DNA from: a virus
Length of the DNA stretch: 53,950 bases
IMG/VR virus record: IMGVR_UViG_3300047586_000088
Coordinates: 1-53,950 of that record
Direction: 5' to 3' (one strand)
The notes under the pieces were generated by a model. That model was not told the origin of the DNA. It made no database searches and worked only from the letters and a program-made list of their open reading frames with translations. The position numbers were made by a program, and so were the translations under genes. The stretch's first letter is position 1, and each line of letters starts with the position of its first letter. This document shows, piece after piece, positions 6,722 to 17,400 of this stretch.

Positions 6722-7536
6722 GGCAACCCGTGGAGCTGCCGCGGAAACGCGACCCCGTTGTTCCAGATCGTGTTCTTGGCCGCCTGAAGCACAGCGATCT
6801 GCGTATGTACCGCCTTCGCGCTCGCGGCAATCGTCGGGTCCGCCGGGTTCTTTGCCACCGCCGCGTCGAGCAGCGCCGCTGAACTGGTCAACCAGTCGAG
6901 GACGGTCTGAATCCTGTTCTCGGCGGCCTCAACCTGGCCGGTCAACTGCGCCATCTTTGCCTGCCCTGGGCAGGTCGTCGTCACTGGCGGCACGGTCAGC
7001 TCCTTAATCCTGGCATCCACCAGGCCCATGAAGTATGCCCAGTTCCACATCGGCCCCGGATCACTCTTGCCCCTCGACCAACCCGAGTAGGCGTCTTCGT
7101 GGCCGAGGATGCCTCGCCGTCGCACGATTGACGTGTATTGCTTGCCGAGGTAGACGGCGGGAAACTCGTACTTGATCGACCACCTGGCACAGATATCCGC
7201 TGTCGCCTGGTACTGGAAGTCGACGTAGCGTGTCATGTAAGTCGGCTGAGCGACCTCGACACCGCAGAACAGCGGGTTGTCGACTGTCTGGTTGTAGCAC
7301 TCGTCATCGTCGTGGATCATCCGAGTGACAGAGGTAGGCCCGACGACGAAGTGAGGCCCCTCGCCCGTCGGGTTCTGGTGACTGGCGAAGTTGACCGTGG
7401 CCTCGTAGTCGGCCTGGAGCGACGAGGTGCCGCCGCGAGTGCTGTGGATGAACACGCCGAAGGTCGCCCTCCGCGGTCCTCCGTGGTTAGGACTCGGGGT
7501 CCAGACGTGAGGCGCACTCGGAACGATATCTGGCAT
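6718..7536 (-). CDS. Endolysin, N-acetylmuramoyl-L-alanine amidase (amidase_2 type)
   Basis: 272 residues. The amidase_2 zinc site is visible: H31 in FGVFIHST, H146 in GILGHEDAYSGWSRG and D159 in KSDPGPMWNW, with K157 nearby. The central segment QYQATADICARWSIKYEF is typical of the family. Residues 190-272 are a helical C-terminal extension that may bind the wall or be a linker. It cleaves the amide between N-acetylmuramate and the stem peptide. It has no signal peptide, so it needs the neighbouring holin. Confidence 0.9.
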   Translation of the reverse strand: MPDIVPSAPHVWTPSPNHGGPRRATFGVFIHSTRGGTSSLQADYEATVNFASHQNPTGEGPHFVVGPTSVTRMIHDDDECYNQTVDNPLFCGVEVAQPTYMTRYVDFQYQATADICARWSIKYEFPAVYLGKQYTSIVRRRGILGHEDAYSGWSRGKSDPGPMWNWAYFMGLVDARIKELTVPPVTTTCPGQAKMAQLTGQVEAAENRIQTVLDWLTSSAALLDAAVAKNPADPTIAASAKAVHTQIAVLQAAKNTIWNNGVAFPRQLHGLP

Positions 7537-7548
7537 CTCTCCCTCCTC

Positions 7549-8007
7549 CTACTCCCGCCCGGCAATCTCCCTAGCCGGCGCCGGCGTCACGTCGGGGTCA
7601 TGCAGCTGCACGAGCCGCGGGCACGGCAGCGTGCGCCATACCTTGCAGTTGGCCTTGATGAGCGCCCGCTCCTGATCCTCGGAAAGCTGGATCACCGACC
7701 GATAGTGCTCGACCTCGCCCTCGAGCTTGACGACGCGCTTCCGCACCTCGTCGAGGTCGCTTCGGAGCCGCCGATTCTCCGCCCAGAGCGCGTTGACGTC
7801 GTCGCGATCGTCGTCGCGCTCCGAGGCTCGCTTCGTCGCCGCGACCGTCTGGGCCTCGACGACTGTCTTTTGCGACTCCGCCTTGGCCTCGGCGACTGCC
7901 TTCTGAGCCTCAGTCCTGATCTCCTCGAGCTTGCCGCGGAACGTGAGGTAGGCGACTGTGAACGTGGCGAGTGCTGTGATGATGGCTGCTACGATTACTG
8001 GCTCCAC
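7549..8007 (-). CDS. Membrane-anchored coiled-coil protein (spanin-like)
   Basis: 152 residues from GTG 8007. An N-terminal transmembrane helix (about 3-22, IVAAIITALATFTVAYLTF) is followed by about 100 residues of charged coiled coil (AQKAVAEAKAESQKT ... ENRRLRSDLDEVRKRVVKLE). The topology and the place next to the amidase suggest an i-spanin; no separate outer-membrane partner is visible, so a different lysis or tail role is possible. Confidence 0.65.
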   Translation of the reverse strand: MEPVIVAAIITALATFTVAYLTFRGKLEEIRTEAQKAVAEAKAESQKTVVEAQTVAATKRASERDDDRDDVNALWAENRRLRSDLDEVRKRVVKLEGEVEHYRSVIQLSEDQERALIKANCKVWRTLPCPRLVQLHDPDVTPAPAREIAGRE

Positions 8008-8039
8008 AGTGGTCTTCCCCTGGCGTGATGTGAGCTGCT

Positions 8040-8053
8040 ATTCGGCGCCGAAT
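8040..8053. repeat. Palindrome TATTCGGCGCCGAATC, copy between genes
   Basis: Perfect 14-bp palindrome ATTCGGCGCCGAAT, flanked by T and C, between the spanin-like gene and the tail-fibre gene. The same 16 bases recur at 40870-40885 and near copies occur at 21774, 29113 and 48785. Confidence 0.8.
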
Positions 8054-8055
8054 CT

Positions 8056-9285
8056 CTAACCGATGATGACTGCCTGTGAGCGCCCCACGGCGACGACCTC
8101 GACCTGGTTGACCCCGACGATGTTGCAGAATCTGGCCGTCGTGTCCGCCCCGAAGATGCTCGACATGTTGCCGTCGCGCACCGTGTACGTATCGCTGGCG
8201 ACGCTGTAACTCGCGATCCACGGCGCTCCCCAGGGCCCGAGGATGGTCGGCGGGGCCATCGTCACCAACAGCAACGTGGAGTCGATCCACTTGGCCGCGC
8301 GAACGCTGTTGGGCGCGGCGGAGAGAGTCGTCCAGGTCGATCCTCCGTTCGTGGAGGTGTAGAGGCTGCCGTATCCGGCGGCGTCGAAGCTACAGAGCGT
8401 CGTGGTCGCGTCCGGTGCACCCGTCAGCGCCCCGCCGTAATCCGTGTAGGGTGGTGTCAGGGACGAGAGGCTCGAGCCGCCATTAGTGGTTTTGCGCTGA
8501 CCGCCGTACCGGAGGGTGCTCGTGCCCCAGTAGACGGTCTGAAGTGTGCTACTCTGTAGCGGCGCGAACTGGGTCTGGATCTGCGAGCTGCCGTCGTATG
8601 CCGACGAGAGGGTGTGCCCGCCGTTCGAGGACCTGACCCAGGCGAGCACATCGCCGCTGTGGGAGTTGTAGGATGCGTGAATGGTCGCGCCGTCAGTCGA
8701 TATGGCCAGGCCGACCCAGCCATTGAATGCCCAACCGTAGAACGTGTTGAACGAGACAGCCGTCCATGTGCCCCCCTGGTCGTGGCTGTGGACCAGGTAC
8801 TGCGTCGTGCCGCCGGGCCGTGTCGTGGAGACGCCCGCCGCGACGATGCCGCTGGCCGTGCCTACCGCTCCGACCGTGATCGCCGTGATCGTGCTGTCGG
8901 CGACCAGGGTTTTGAAGGCGGCCAGCCCCAGGCAGTTAGTCCAGGCACCGCTATGTCGAATGTCGTCGCACCGCCAGAGCGCGTAACTGTCGCCGCTCGC
9001 GCCGTCGTACAGCGCCCCGTATACCCTGTCCAGCGGAGCGTCGATATCCAGCGCCCAGGTGGAGAGCGCGTCGTTGCCAGGGATGGGGCGATCGGGCAGT
9101 CCGCTGACGTTGTTCGTCCAGGTGGGGGATGCCGCCAGCACGTCAGGAGTCCAGATCATGTACGGGTGAGTGTCGGAGTGGCCTGCCGCGAAGCAGAACA
9201 GCCCGGTCGGAGGCGGCGGCGGGGTAGTGGTCAGCGCCTTGCCGCTACTCGTGAGCAGGTGTCCGCTCGAGCCGAGGATCGCCAT
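8056..9285 (-). CDS. Tail fibre / receptor-binding protein with Asp-box repeats
   Basis: 409 residues. A short N-terminal anchor (MAILGSSGHLLTSSGKALTT) and a PPPPP hinge precede a beta-propeller with Asp-box signatures: SHDQGGTWTAV, SNGGHTL, TNGGSS and STNGGSTWTTL. Asp-boxes occur in sialidases and glycan-binding propellers; no catalytic sialidase residues could be assigned. It directly follows the lectin-like tail protein and shares the propeller design with the hub protein. Confidence 0.75.
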   Translation of the reverse strand: MAILGSSGHLLTSSGKALTTTPPPPPTGLFCFAAGHSDTHPYMIWTPDVLAASPTWTNNVSGLPDRPIPGNDALSTWALDIDAPLDRVYGALYDGASGDSYALWRCDDIRHSGAWTNCLGLAAFKTLVADSTITAITVGAVGTASGIVAAGVSTTRPGGTTQYLVHSHDQGGTWTAVSFNTFYGWAFNGWVGLAISTDGATIHASYNSHSGDVLAWVRSSNGGHTLSSAYDGSSQIQTQFAPLQSSTLQTVYWGTSTLRYGGQRKTTNGGSSLSSLTPPYTDYGGALTGAPDATTTLCSFDAAGYGSLYTSTNGGSTWTTLSAAPNSVRAAKWIDSTLLLVTMAPPTILGPWGAPWIASYSVASDTYTVRDGNMSSIFGADTTARFCNIVGVNQVEVVAVGRSQAVIIG

Positions 9286-10665
9286 CTACGTCACCGCCCA
9301 GGACAGGAAGGTCGCACCGCACGGATAGGTCCCGTTGTTGCTCTCGACGTAGACGCCTATGTGTGTTGGGGTGATGTAGTCGGTCCTGGTCTGCTGGTCG
9401 AACTGAATGAAGTGCTGCCCATCTACCGACCAGTAGAAGGTACGGTTGGTGTTGTTGTCGTTGATGCGCAGCCAGACCATCTGCTGGCTGAAGCAGGCGA
9501 CGGACGTGTAACCTCCACTCCAAGAAGTAGCCGAGCTGTACTTTTCATCTCCCAGGGCCGGCGTCGGCGTTCCGCCATAGTGGAATACCACGAGCTTCCC
9601 GTCGTCCTGCTGTAGCACGATGCCTGCAGCGTTGTACTGGACAGAATGTCCGTGGAACAGCATAGCGATCGTGAACGTGTAGGGGGCAGCCGGGGCGGCG
9701 ATCATCAGACCCTTGACGTTGTTGCCGGCAGCAGCGGGCGCGTACAGGTAGAACCCGCCATTGGTCTCGTCGACCGTGGCGGAGCCCTGGTTGAGCCAGG
9801 TCAGCGTCGATACCGCGGGCGGCGGGGTCAGCGGGAAGATCGGTCCCCATGGCGCCTGAGCCGCCCCGCTGTACCTATACAGGCTCGATCCGTTGTTCGG
9901 CAGCCAGAGGTCGCCTGTGGCGGGAGTGCTCGGCGGACTCGCGTAGGCGGAAGTCGTGGTCGCGTTGCCGCCGGCGCCCCCGGCGGGCGTGTAGCGCGCG
10001 ACTCCCGAACCCTGGTCGGAGAGCGTGCCGTTCGGCAGCTCGAGCACGGTCGCCGTCACGGACGGGGAGGCGTCCACCTCGCGGATCGTGATCGCGCCGC
10101 CGCCCACGGGCGCCGCCCAGATGAGATGGTGCGTCGTGGGATCGACGGTCAGCACCTGGCCGTCAGAGCCCTTGGCGAGATGCGATGGCGCGCCCGACGC
10201 TCCCCCGACGATCAAATCATCCTCAGCCGTCATCGGGTTGTCGACGAGGAGGATCGCGGCGCCGCCAGCGGCCCGCTTGTAGACCTTGCCGCTCTTTGTG
10301 TAGATGTCTGTGTGACCCGTCGCGGGCGCGGTCGGGTCCGAACCCTGGTCCTCGAAGTTGACAGCCTGGACAAGCGCATCGTCGGAGGCGATGTCGACCG
10401 TCTCTAGCGACCCACCCGCCGGCGCCGAGGCAACCCACTTGCCCGACGCCGCGTCCCAGGTGACTACCTCGCCGTCACCTGGTGTGTCAGTCGAGTCGAC
10501 GTCGGTATGCTTCGCGCCCCAGAATGCATGCGCGGCGAGGCTCGACACGGGCACCGCGCCTCGGACGTTCGCGCCGTTGATGACCAGCCCGTCGAGCCGC
10601 TCGTTGATCCGCTCGTCGATGTGCCGGATCAGGGCGGCCAGTGGGTTCGGTCCCTGTCCTGCCAT
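9286..10665 (-). CDS. Tail protein with C-terminal lectin-like domain
   Basis: 459 residues from ATG 10665. Residues 1-240 contain small repeats with Gly/Asp turns (GDGEVVTWDAASGKWV, DGQVLTVDPTTHHLIW) as in phage tail fibre shafts. Residues 270-459 resemble a concanavalin-like beta-sandwich (QYNAAGIVLQQDDGKLVVF, TFYWSVDGQHFIQFDQQ), a fold used for carbohydrate binding. A longer start upstream overlaps the hub gene and is rejected. Confidence 0.7.
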   Translation of the reverse strand: MAGQGPNPLAALIRHIDERINERLDGLVINGANVRGAVPVSSLAAHAFWGAKHTDVDSTDTPGDGEVVTWDAASGKWVASAPAGGSLETVDIASDDALVQAVNFEDQGSDPTAPATGHTDIYTKSGKVYKRAAGGAAILLVDNPMTAEDDLIVGGASGAPSHLAKGSDGQVLTVDPTTHHLIWAAPVGGGAITIREVDASPSVTATVLELPNGTLSDQGSGVARYTPAGGAGGNATTTSAYASPPSTPATGDLWLPNNGSSLYRYSGAAQAPWGPIFPLTPPPAVSTLTWLNQGSATVDETNGGFYLYAPAAAGNNVKGLMIAAPAAPYTFTIAMLFHGHSVQYNAAGIVLQQDDGKLVVFHYGGTPTPALGDEKYSSATSWSGGYTSVACFSQQMVWLRINDNNTNRTFYWSVDGQHFIQFDQQTRTDYITPTHIGVYVESNNGTYPCGATFLSWAVT

Positions 10666-10666
10666 C

Positions 10667-13600
10667 TCAGCCCCTCGGGTCCACGGCCAGGCCGTAGAGG
10701 TCGACGTTCGTTCCCCAGGTGGGATCGCCCACACTCGTCAGGTTGACCAGGTCGGCGCTGTACCAGGCCGCCGCCCCGTTGCCCGCACTGTTGCTGCCCG
10801 CGCCGTAGTACCTGGGCATGTCGGAGGATGCCGGCTGCCAGATCGCCGTCGCGTGAGCGCCCCGGGGCGTGCTGCCCGCCGCGACCCAGGTCGCGCCCCC
10901 GTCGGTCGTGATCTTGTAACTGCCCGCCAGCTCGACGGCGAAGCGGAGGTTGTCCTTCGGCGCGCCCCAGAGCGCGACGGCGCCCAGGATCGGCGTCGAG
11001 TTGCCGAACGCAGTCATCGCCCCGCTGACTACGTGGTAGAGAGAGCCCGCGCCGCCGTAGTAGGCGGGCACGTAGAGTCCGCTGGGCGAGGCTCCCGAGG
11101 GCGCGGTCCGCGCGAGCGCGAGCAGTGGCGTGTAGGTGCCCGCGACGACCGGCGAGCCCCAGGTCGCGCCGGAGTCCACGCTCTTGTAGAGGTACACCGC
11201 CCCAGTCCCCCAGGTATCGGAGGTGATGTACCAGAGAACGGCTGCCGAGAGCGGGTCGCAGGTGAGGCCGATGCGCGAGACGGACGTGGGAGTGAGCATC
11301 AGTGCGTCGTCGTCTTCTACCTTGCCCTGAATCGTCCAGGTGCTGCCCTGATTCGTGGATCGTGCCGCCCAGAACGTGTGGTGAACGTAGAGGCCGAAGA
11401 CGCCGAGCGAGACGGCGTGGATGTAGGCGTAGACGGCCCCGCCCGCGGCCACGTCGTAGGCGTCGACCGTCACGGCGGAGATGTCGCCGTCGGGGATGCC
11501 CTGAGCCACCACGAGCGCCCTTGCCTGGGCGACGGAGAGCACCGAGGTCCACGACCCCGCCGTCTGCCAGTCGGAGGCGTAGTAGATCGCGCTGTCCACC
11601 CGCACGTAGGCGCGGCCGTTGCTGGTCGGATCGAGTCTGACGTCGTAGGCCGTGCCCGATCCTGGCAGCCCTGTCGAGATGGCCGTCCAGCTCGGGGTCG
11701 GCGCGAAGACGTCGCCGCACCACCAGACGGCGGGCGCCGTGCCGACGAGACCAGAGGCCAGCACCCGCGCGCCCGTCGCCGGCGCCACTACCCAAGACGC
11801 CGCACTCTGACCGACCATCTTGGAGTGGAGCGCGCCGCTCGCCGCTCGGAACTGTAGCCAGCGATCGCCCGAGTCGGGCGACTTCCAGAGCCCGGTCGCC
11901 TCGTCGCAGGCGAGGAGCAGCCCGGTCAGCGTGTCGTCGTTCATGCTGTAGTTGATGGTCGTCGATCCGGGCACCGACGTCGCCGCGATCGCCGCCTGGC
12001 GGCTCGTCGTGTAGTCGCTACGATAGACCCTGCCATCGCGCACGATCATGTGGATCCGGGGCCGGCCCGCGTCCTGGGTGATCGCCCGGACGTCGGCCAC
12101 GTCGCTGGCCAGGCCGGGCATCTCGGGAGGATAGTGACTACCGCCCGTCAGTCCCTCCTGGCGGACCGCAATGTCGTCGGTGCCGATGCCGCAGACCCAG
12201 TGGTCGGGCGCGTACTCGTTGCCCCTGACCATCGCGTCGCCGATCGCCACGCGCATCGCCTGGGTTTGGAACGAGGTCAGCACTATCCAGGTCGTGTACG
12301 GCGGGCGCGCGATGTACTCGTTCTGGCCGGCGCAATACCTGACGAGGCCATCCCAGCCGCGATGGATGTCGGTAATGGCAGCCGCGTCGTCGTGGACGAG
12401 AGTCCAGTCGGTGCCGCCGTTCAGGGTCCGCCAGAGGTTGCCGTTGGCGAGCCCGACCCACCATTCACTCTGGCTGCCGTAGTAGACCCAGATGCAGTTG
12501 ATGGCCGCCGCGAATGTATGCACCAGCGTCGGCGCGGTTCTGAGGTAGTCGCTCGTGCTGACGAGGCGACCGTCTGAGAGGCCGAAGAGCCCAGTGCCCT
12601 GTGCTGGGTGCCGTGGTGTCGAGATGACGGTCGCGCCCGCCGGTGTCCACGTCTGCCACGTGAGCCCGCCGTCGTCGGAGGCCTCCGCCCGGCCCGCGAA
12701 GGCGTGGTAGTAGTCGCGGATCACCTGCGTCGTCGTCGAGGTGATCGCCTTGCTGACGTGGTCCTCGTTGGCCGCGGGGTCGGTCACGCTGAGCGTGATC
12801 GTCTGCCCCGCCGCGAGCTCCGAGGCGGTGAACCACGTCACGTAGCGAGTCTCGCTGCCCACGTCGGCGTTGGCGCTGTTGCTCCAGGCGAGCGTGAGCG
12901 TGTCGGGTGCGTCGTCGTAGTCGCGGGCAGCGCTGACGCAGAAGGCGAAGTAGAGCGTGCCCTCGCCGGGGAATGACTCGCGCTCGAGCGTCAGCGTGAA
13001 GTCGGCAATGGGCGGGGAGCCCGTGCTGTAGCCCGCGTCGCCGACGCCGCCCTCGACCTGGACGTCGGTCATGTAGCCGCTGGCGTTGACCTTGTGGCTG
13101 ACCGAGGTCACGAAGTAGTTGGTGGCCACGTCGATCCCGAAGCCGGGCGCGAGGATGCTATCCGTCTGCCCTGGCACGACGTAGGGGTTGCCGAGGAGGT
13201 CGAACGACTGCTTCTCGACCCTCCTGTTGAGCTCGAGCATCCAGAGGCGGGCGACCTCGTCGGCCATCGCGTCGGTGTCGACGAGTGCCGAACTCGTCTT
13301 GTACTGAACGTAGCCCGAGACGTAGGGGCTCGGCGCCTGGCGGCTCCTGAGCACGCTGGCGTCGGGGTGTCCCTCGACGACGACGCGGTTGCGGATGCCC
13401 GAGATGGTGCGGTCCCTGCTGGGATCGCCGAAGAGGTCGACGCCCTCGACGAAGGCGAACGCCGCGCTCGCCGAGGGCACCTTGTTCATCTGGACGCGGT
13501 ATACCCTGCCGCCTGGCCCGTCGCAGGTGTAGCAGCGCTCGACGTCGTCGATGTCGTTGATGAGGCTCGCGTAACTCTTGCCCTCGGCGAGCACCACGTC

Positions 13601-14053
13601 CTCGACGGTCCCGAAAGTGGCCCAGCCGGCCGAGAGGTCGTAGTCCGTGATACCCGCGGCAGTCAGGCAGTCGCCGATGATCGTCTTGCCCTCGGTGACT
13701 GACCAGGCAAGCCCGCCGACGCCTGGCGCCTGCTCAGCGCGCGCCATCGGCCCCTGGGCGGAGAGCGTCCAGACTCCGTTCTCGAGCCTGGCGCCGTCGT
13801 CGAGCACCTGGCCCTTGAAGATGCACTCGACCTCGCCGTTCCACCCCGCCCATATCTCGAGGTCCTCGCCGCCCGCGTACCAGTCGGGTAGTTGCGTGAG
13901 CGTTACGCTCCCCGAACTGACCATCTGGGAGACGGCGTAAGAGCACGACGCCTCCAGCACCCACGAGGCGTCGACCGTGCGATGCCCGAGGACCACCTGG
14001 AGGGCGGGCACTCTGCCGTGCGGGTTGGCGCGGATCGTGTCGATGAGGGCCAA
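10667..14053 (-). CDS. Baseplate hub/tail protein with Asp-box beta-propeller
   Basis: 1128 residues from TTG 14053 behind GGGAGAGTTAATC. The first 350 residues look like a phage hub protein of the gpD/late-control type (LTQLPDWYAGGEDLEIWAGW; CIFKGQVLDDGARL). A fibronectin-like region follows (about 345-440), then a propeller of some 650 residues with many Asp-boxes: DDGGLTWQTW, NGGTDWTL, DSGDRWLQ, NQGSTWTI, DSGATWGS and DGGATWVA. The fusion of hub and glycan-type propeller implies a tip protein that contacts the host surface. The gene is followed by two more receptor-binding candidates. Confidence 0.8.
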   Translation of the reverse strand: MALIDTIRANPHGRVPALQVVLGHRTVDASWVLEASCSYAVSQMVSSGSVTLTQLPDWYAGGEDLEIWAGWNGEVECIFKGQVLDDGARLENGVWTLSAQGPMARAEQAPGVGGLAWSVTEGKTIIGDCLTAAGITDYDLSAGWATFGTVEDVVLAEGKSYASLINDIDDVERCYTCDGPGGRVYRVQMNKVPSASAAFAFVEGVDLFGDPSRDRTISGIRNRVVVEGHPDASVLRSRQAPSPYVSGYVQYKTSSALVDTDAMADEVARLWMLELNRRVEKQSFDLLGNPYVVPGQTDSILAPGFGIDVATNYFVTSVSHKVNASGYMTDVQVEGGVGDAGYSTGSPPIADFTLTLERESFPGEGTLYFAFCVSAARDYDDAPDTLTLAWSNSANADVGSETRYVTWFTASELAAGQTITLSVTDPAANEDHVSKAITSTTTQVIRDYYHAFAGRAEASDDGGLTWQTWTPAGATVISTPRHPAQGTGLFGLSDGRLVSTSDYLRTAPTLVHTFAAAINCIWVYYGSQSEWWVGLANGNLWRTLNGGTDWTLVHDDAAAITDIHRGWDGLVRYCAGQNEYIARPPYTTWIVLTSFQTQAMRVAIGDAMVRGNEYAPDHWVCGIGTDDIAVRQEGLTGGSHYPPEMPGLASDVADVRAITQDAGRPRIHMIVRDGRVYRSDYTTSRQAAIAATSVPGSTTINYSMNDDTLTGLLLACDEATGLWKSPDSGDRWLQFRAASGALHSKMVGQSAASWVVAPATGARVLASGLVGTAPAVWWCGDVFAPTPSWTAISTGLPGSGTAYDVRLDPTSNGRAYVRVDSAIYYASDWQTAGSWTSVLSVAQARALVVAQGIPDGDISAVTVDAYDVAAGGAVYAYIHAVSLGVFGLYVHHTFWAARSTNQGSTWTIQGKVEDDDALMLTPTSVSRIGLTCDPLSAAVLWYITSDTWGTGAVYLYKSVDSGATWGSPVVAGTYTPLLALARTAPSGASPSGLYVPAYYGGAGSLYHVVSGAMTAFGNSTPILGAVALWGAPKDNLRFAVELAGSYKITTDGGATWVAAGSTPRGAHATAIWQPASSDMPRYYGAGSNSAGNGAAAWYSADLVNLTSVGDPTWGTNVDLYGLAVDPRG

Positions 14054-14055
14054 GA

Positions 14056-14400
14056 TTAACTCTCCCGGCTGAACTGGAGGTCGAGCTGCCAGAAGTCCAG
14101 GATCGGGTGTCGACGCTTCCCCGTCGCCTGGTCGAGGCAGGCCGCGGGGAACGTGACGCCGTCGCGGACGAGCTCGCGCGGCGTGACGCTCACGGCGGCC
14201 GTCAGAGTGTCGACGTCGGCCTCCGTGAGCCTCGAGGCTGTTACGGCAAGGGTGTAGTCGCCTGAGCCCGTGTCGATCTTGTAGTCGAAGGAACCGTTGA
14301 CCGGAGAGAGCCGAACGATCCTCCGCTCCCGATTCCAGTCGGGCACGAGGTCGCCCGACCAGAACTCCTCGAACGTGACGCCGGCGTAGGTCGTGGCCAT
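14056..14400 (-). CDS. Hypothetical distal tail protein
   Basis: 114 residues, ATG with AGGAGGGATC. Beta-rich (GSFDYKIDTGSGDYTLAVTA) and ends with PILDFWQLDLQFSRES, in line with small tail-tip proteins. Its place between the tape measure and the hub is where distal tail proteins sit. No family assigned. Confidence 0.6.
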   Translation of the reverse strand: MATTYAGVTFEEFWSGDLVPDWNRERRIVRLSPVNGSFDYKIDTGSGDYTLAVTASRLTEADVDTLTAAVSVTPRELVRDGVTFPAACLDQATGKRRHPILDFWQLDLQFSRES

Positions 14401-14408
14401 GATCCCTC

Positions 14409-17400
14409 CTAGCCCGTGACCGAGCCGAGCGGTCGGCGGCTGCGGCTGCTGATCTGCCCCTGGACGAGCTCGCCGAGCACCTTCGAGATCCTCTCGGCGA
14501 GGCGATCCTCGTCGGCCTCGTTCTGGACCGTCACATTGGCGATGAGCGGCCCGTTGATCACCAGACCCCGAGGCTCCGCGCCGACCGTGCTCGACGGCAC
14601 GAGCGTCCTCTCGAGTCGGTCATTCGGGACGATCAAGCCCGGCATCCTCGGCACGAACACCTCGGGACCGCGCTCGCCGACGACGTAGGGAGAACCCGCC
14701 TGCACGGGACCGCCCGTCTGTCTCGGCGGTAGGGATAACTGCACCTCGGACAGCATCTCCGGCATGGTCCTCAGTGCGTCGGCGACACGGTTGAGCGCGA
14801 CCTCGATGCCCGCGGGGAATGCAACGCCGATACTCCGGGCGGAAGTCGCGATGTCTGGGGCGCCCCGCGCGTCGCTCAGCATCCGTCTGGACTCGGGAGC
14901 CGTAAACACCTGAGCGCCCTTCGGCACGTAGGCGGTCGTCGGCCTCGGCACGTAGACGATCTCGCCCCCTCGCTCGGCGAGATCGGCGATCCCGCCGGGA
15001 GCGGAGCTGGTGCCCGATGCGAAGCCCAGCCGCCTCTCAGCGTCGGCGATCTTCTGGAGGTTCAGGTTGTCGATGTGGGAGCGGAGTGCCGCGAGCTTTG
15101 CCTCGGCCTTTGAGAGACCCGCCGCCAGACCCGCCGAGATGCGCTGGCCAATCGTCAGGCCGTCAGAGTAGGCGAAGCTGGAGGCCACCGCCGTCGCCTT
15201 GTTGACCATCGCGGCGGCCGCACTATTCACGCTCCCCTGCTTGCTGGGGATGCCTGACGCCGCACCAGCCCCCCAGGCCATGCCCGACGAGGATCCGGCC
15301 GCCCTGGCCGTGGCATCGACGGTTACGGGCATCTGGTTCAGTGCCGAGAGGGCCGCGCTGTTGAGGGTCAGCTGGCCGGCGGTGACTCCGCCCGCCGCGC
15401 CAGTGCTCCAGGCCGCTCCCGTCGAGGTTCCGTGCAGCTCGGCGTTCGGGAGCATGGACGTCGTCGCACCGCCGACAGTGGTGCTCATGTCCAGACCGAG
15501 GGCCGCCTGCTGGCTCTTGATGTCGGCGCCGAGGGAGTTTGCCCAGGCCTGCGCGGCGTCGCCGAGTCCGAGCGGCGCCCCCTTCAGGGCGTTGGCGAGC
15601 GGCTGGGCGATGTTGTCGAGGACCCACTGCTCTGCATTGAAGCTAATCTTGGGCATCTGGATCCCAGAGAGCCCTGCAAACAGGGAGTCGACGGCCCCCT
15701 TGGCCGTGCCGAAGGCCCCCGTGATCGCATCTCGGATGCCGTTGACCGTGTCGGTGATCGGCTTGGTCAGCCCATTCCAGGCTGCCTGAATCGCGGCTAT
15801 CGTGTCAGGGACGATGGACTTGCCGACCAGGAGGTCGTAGATCGACTGGAAGCCGCCGACGATCAGGTCGACCAGTTGCTTGACCGGCTTCGGGATGACG
15901 TTGTCGACGAAGTTTTGCCAGTCACTCTTGATCGCGTCGAGGGTCGGCTGGAAGTCGATGGTCGGCAGGGTAATGGCCGGGAAGGCGAGGGTCGGGAGAG
16001 TCGGGAGAGTGATAGTCGGCAGATTTAGCCCCTTGATCCCCTCGTCCCAGTCCTTCTTGAGACCGTCCCAGAGGCCCTTCAGGTAAGGGGCCAGGGCTTT
16101 GCCGTCTAGCCAGTCACCGAGCATTGTCGAGAAGTCGACGGCCTTCTTCCAGGCGCCACCGATCCATCCGCCGATGCTCGCGAAGCCATCGGAGATAGTC
16201 GACTTCCAAAGCTCGATCTGGGTGGAGATGGTGGAACCTACGGATGCCACAGACTGCCCGACACTCGACACCGCAGCACCGATCGGTCCAGTGATCCCGC
16301 TCAAATCGATTGGCGTGTTCAGGGCCTTCCAGACCGTGCTCAACGTGCCTCCGAGCGCGGCGAACTGAGGGCCGATAAAACCTCCAACGTCAGAAGCGAC
16401 CTTACCCAGGGTACTTCCCAGATCGCCTACGGCGGTTCGGAACCCTTCCGACGAGTTGTATGCGTAGATGAACCCACCGACGAGGGCAGCGATGGCCACT
16501 CCGGCGATGACAAACGGTGAGGCTACAATACCCGCCGCGGCAGCAAGGGCGGCGAGTGCGATTTCCAAGCCCGTCGTGGCAATGGCCGCCGCCGAAACCG
16601 CCACCGTATACACTGCGAGTTCTACGGCTATCGTCCCGAAGAATCCCATTACCGCCTTGCCGGAAGGCGACCCGAGCCAGTCGCCAAGAGACTTGAGAGA
16701 ACTCATGAGGCCGTCGATAGCCGTAGTCACGTCGGCGGCCCCGATATCGGCCGCGCTCATCTTGACCTGGCCCCAGACGTCAGCCCACTTGATGCTTACC
16801 CAGACAGACTTCAGCCACTCAAGCACCGTGTTGGCGATGGGCGGGATGCCCGCGATGAGGCCTGAGCCAATGGAAGATGCTTCCGCCCAGACGTCAGCCC
16901 ACTTCACGCTCTGCCACTGAGCCCCCAGCCAGGTCGTTACGTCGGAGACGATGCTGCCCAGAGCAGTCCCGATATCCGTCGCGACGCCAGTCACCTTCGA
17001 CCAGACGTCGGCCCACTTGACGCCAGCGAACTGGTTGCCCAGCCAGGTGGTCACGCTCGACACGATGCCCGGCAGCTTCGACGCCAGATCGCCGCCAGTC
17101 ACCTTGACCTTGGCCCAGACGGACGCCCAGTTGATCCCCGCGAACTGGGTTCCGAGCCAGGTCGTCACGGTGCCGGCGATACCCTTGGCAGTGGACCAGA
17201 TGCCCGACCAATCGATCCCCCCGATGGCTCCCTGGACTTTGGTCAGCAGCCCCTCGCCGAGCCCCTTGAGCGTTCCCCAGACGTTTGCCCAGTCGATGCC
17301 CGAGAATATCCTCTTGATTTCCTCGGCCACCCCGGCGAAGTTGCCCGTCTGGAAGGCATTCTTGAGGATCTTGCCGAACTGGCCGATCTCCTCGACGACC

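Noticed and set aside
9286-10734. Longer start for the lectin-like tail protein at 10734
   Set aside because: The extra residues lie inside the hub gene and have no ribosome site; ATG 10665 directly follows the hub stop region.
10358-11857. Plus-strand open frame of 499 codons
   Set aside because: It is antisense to the hub gene, is very Arg/Pro/Gly-rich, has no ribosome site or known motif, and arises from GC-rich codon structure.
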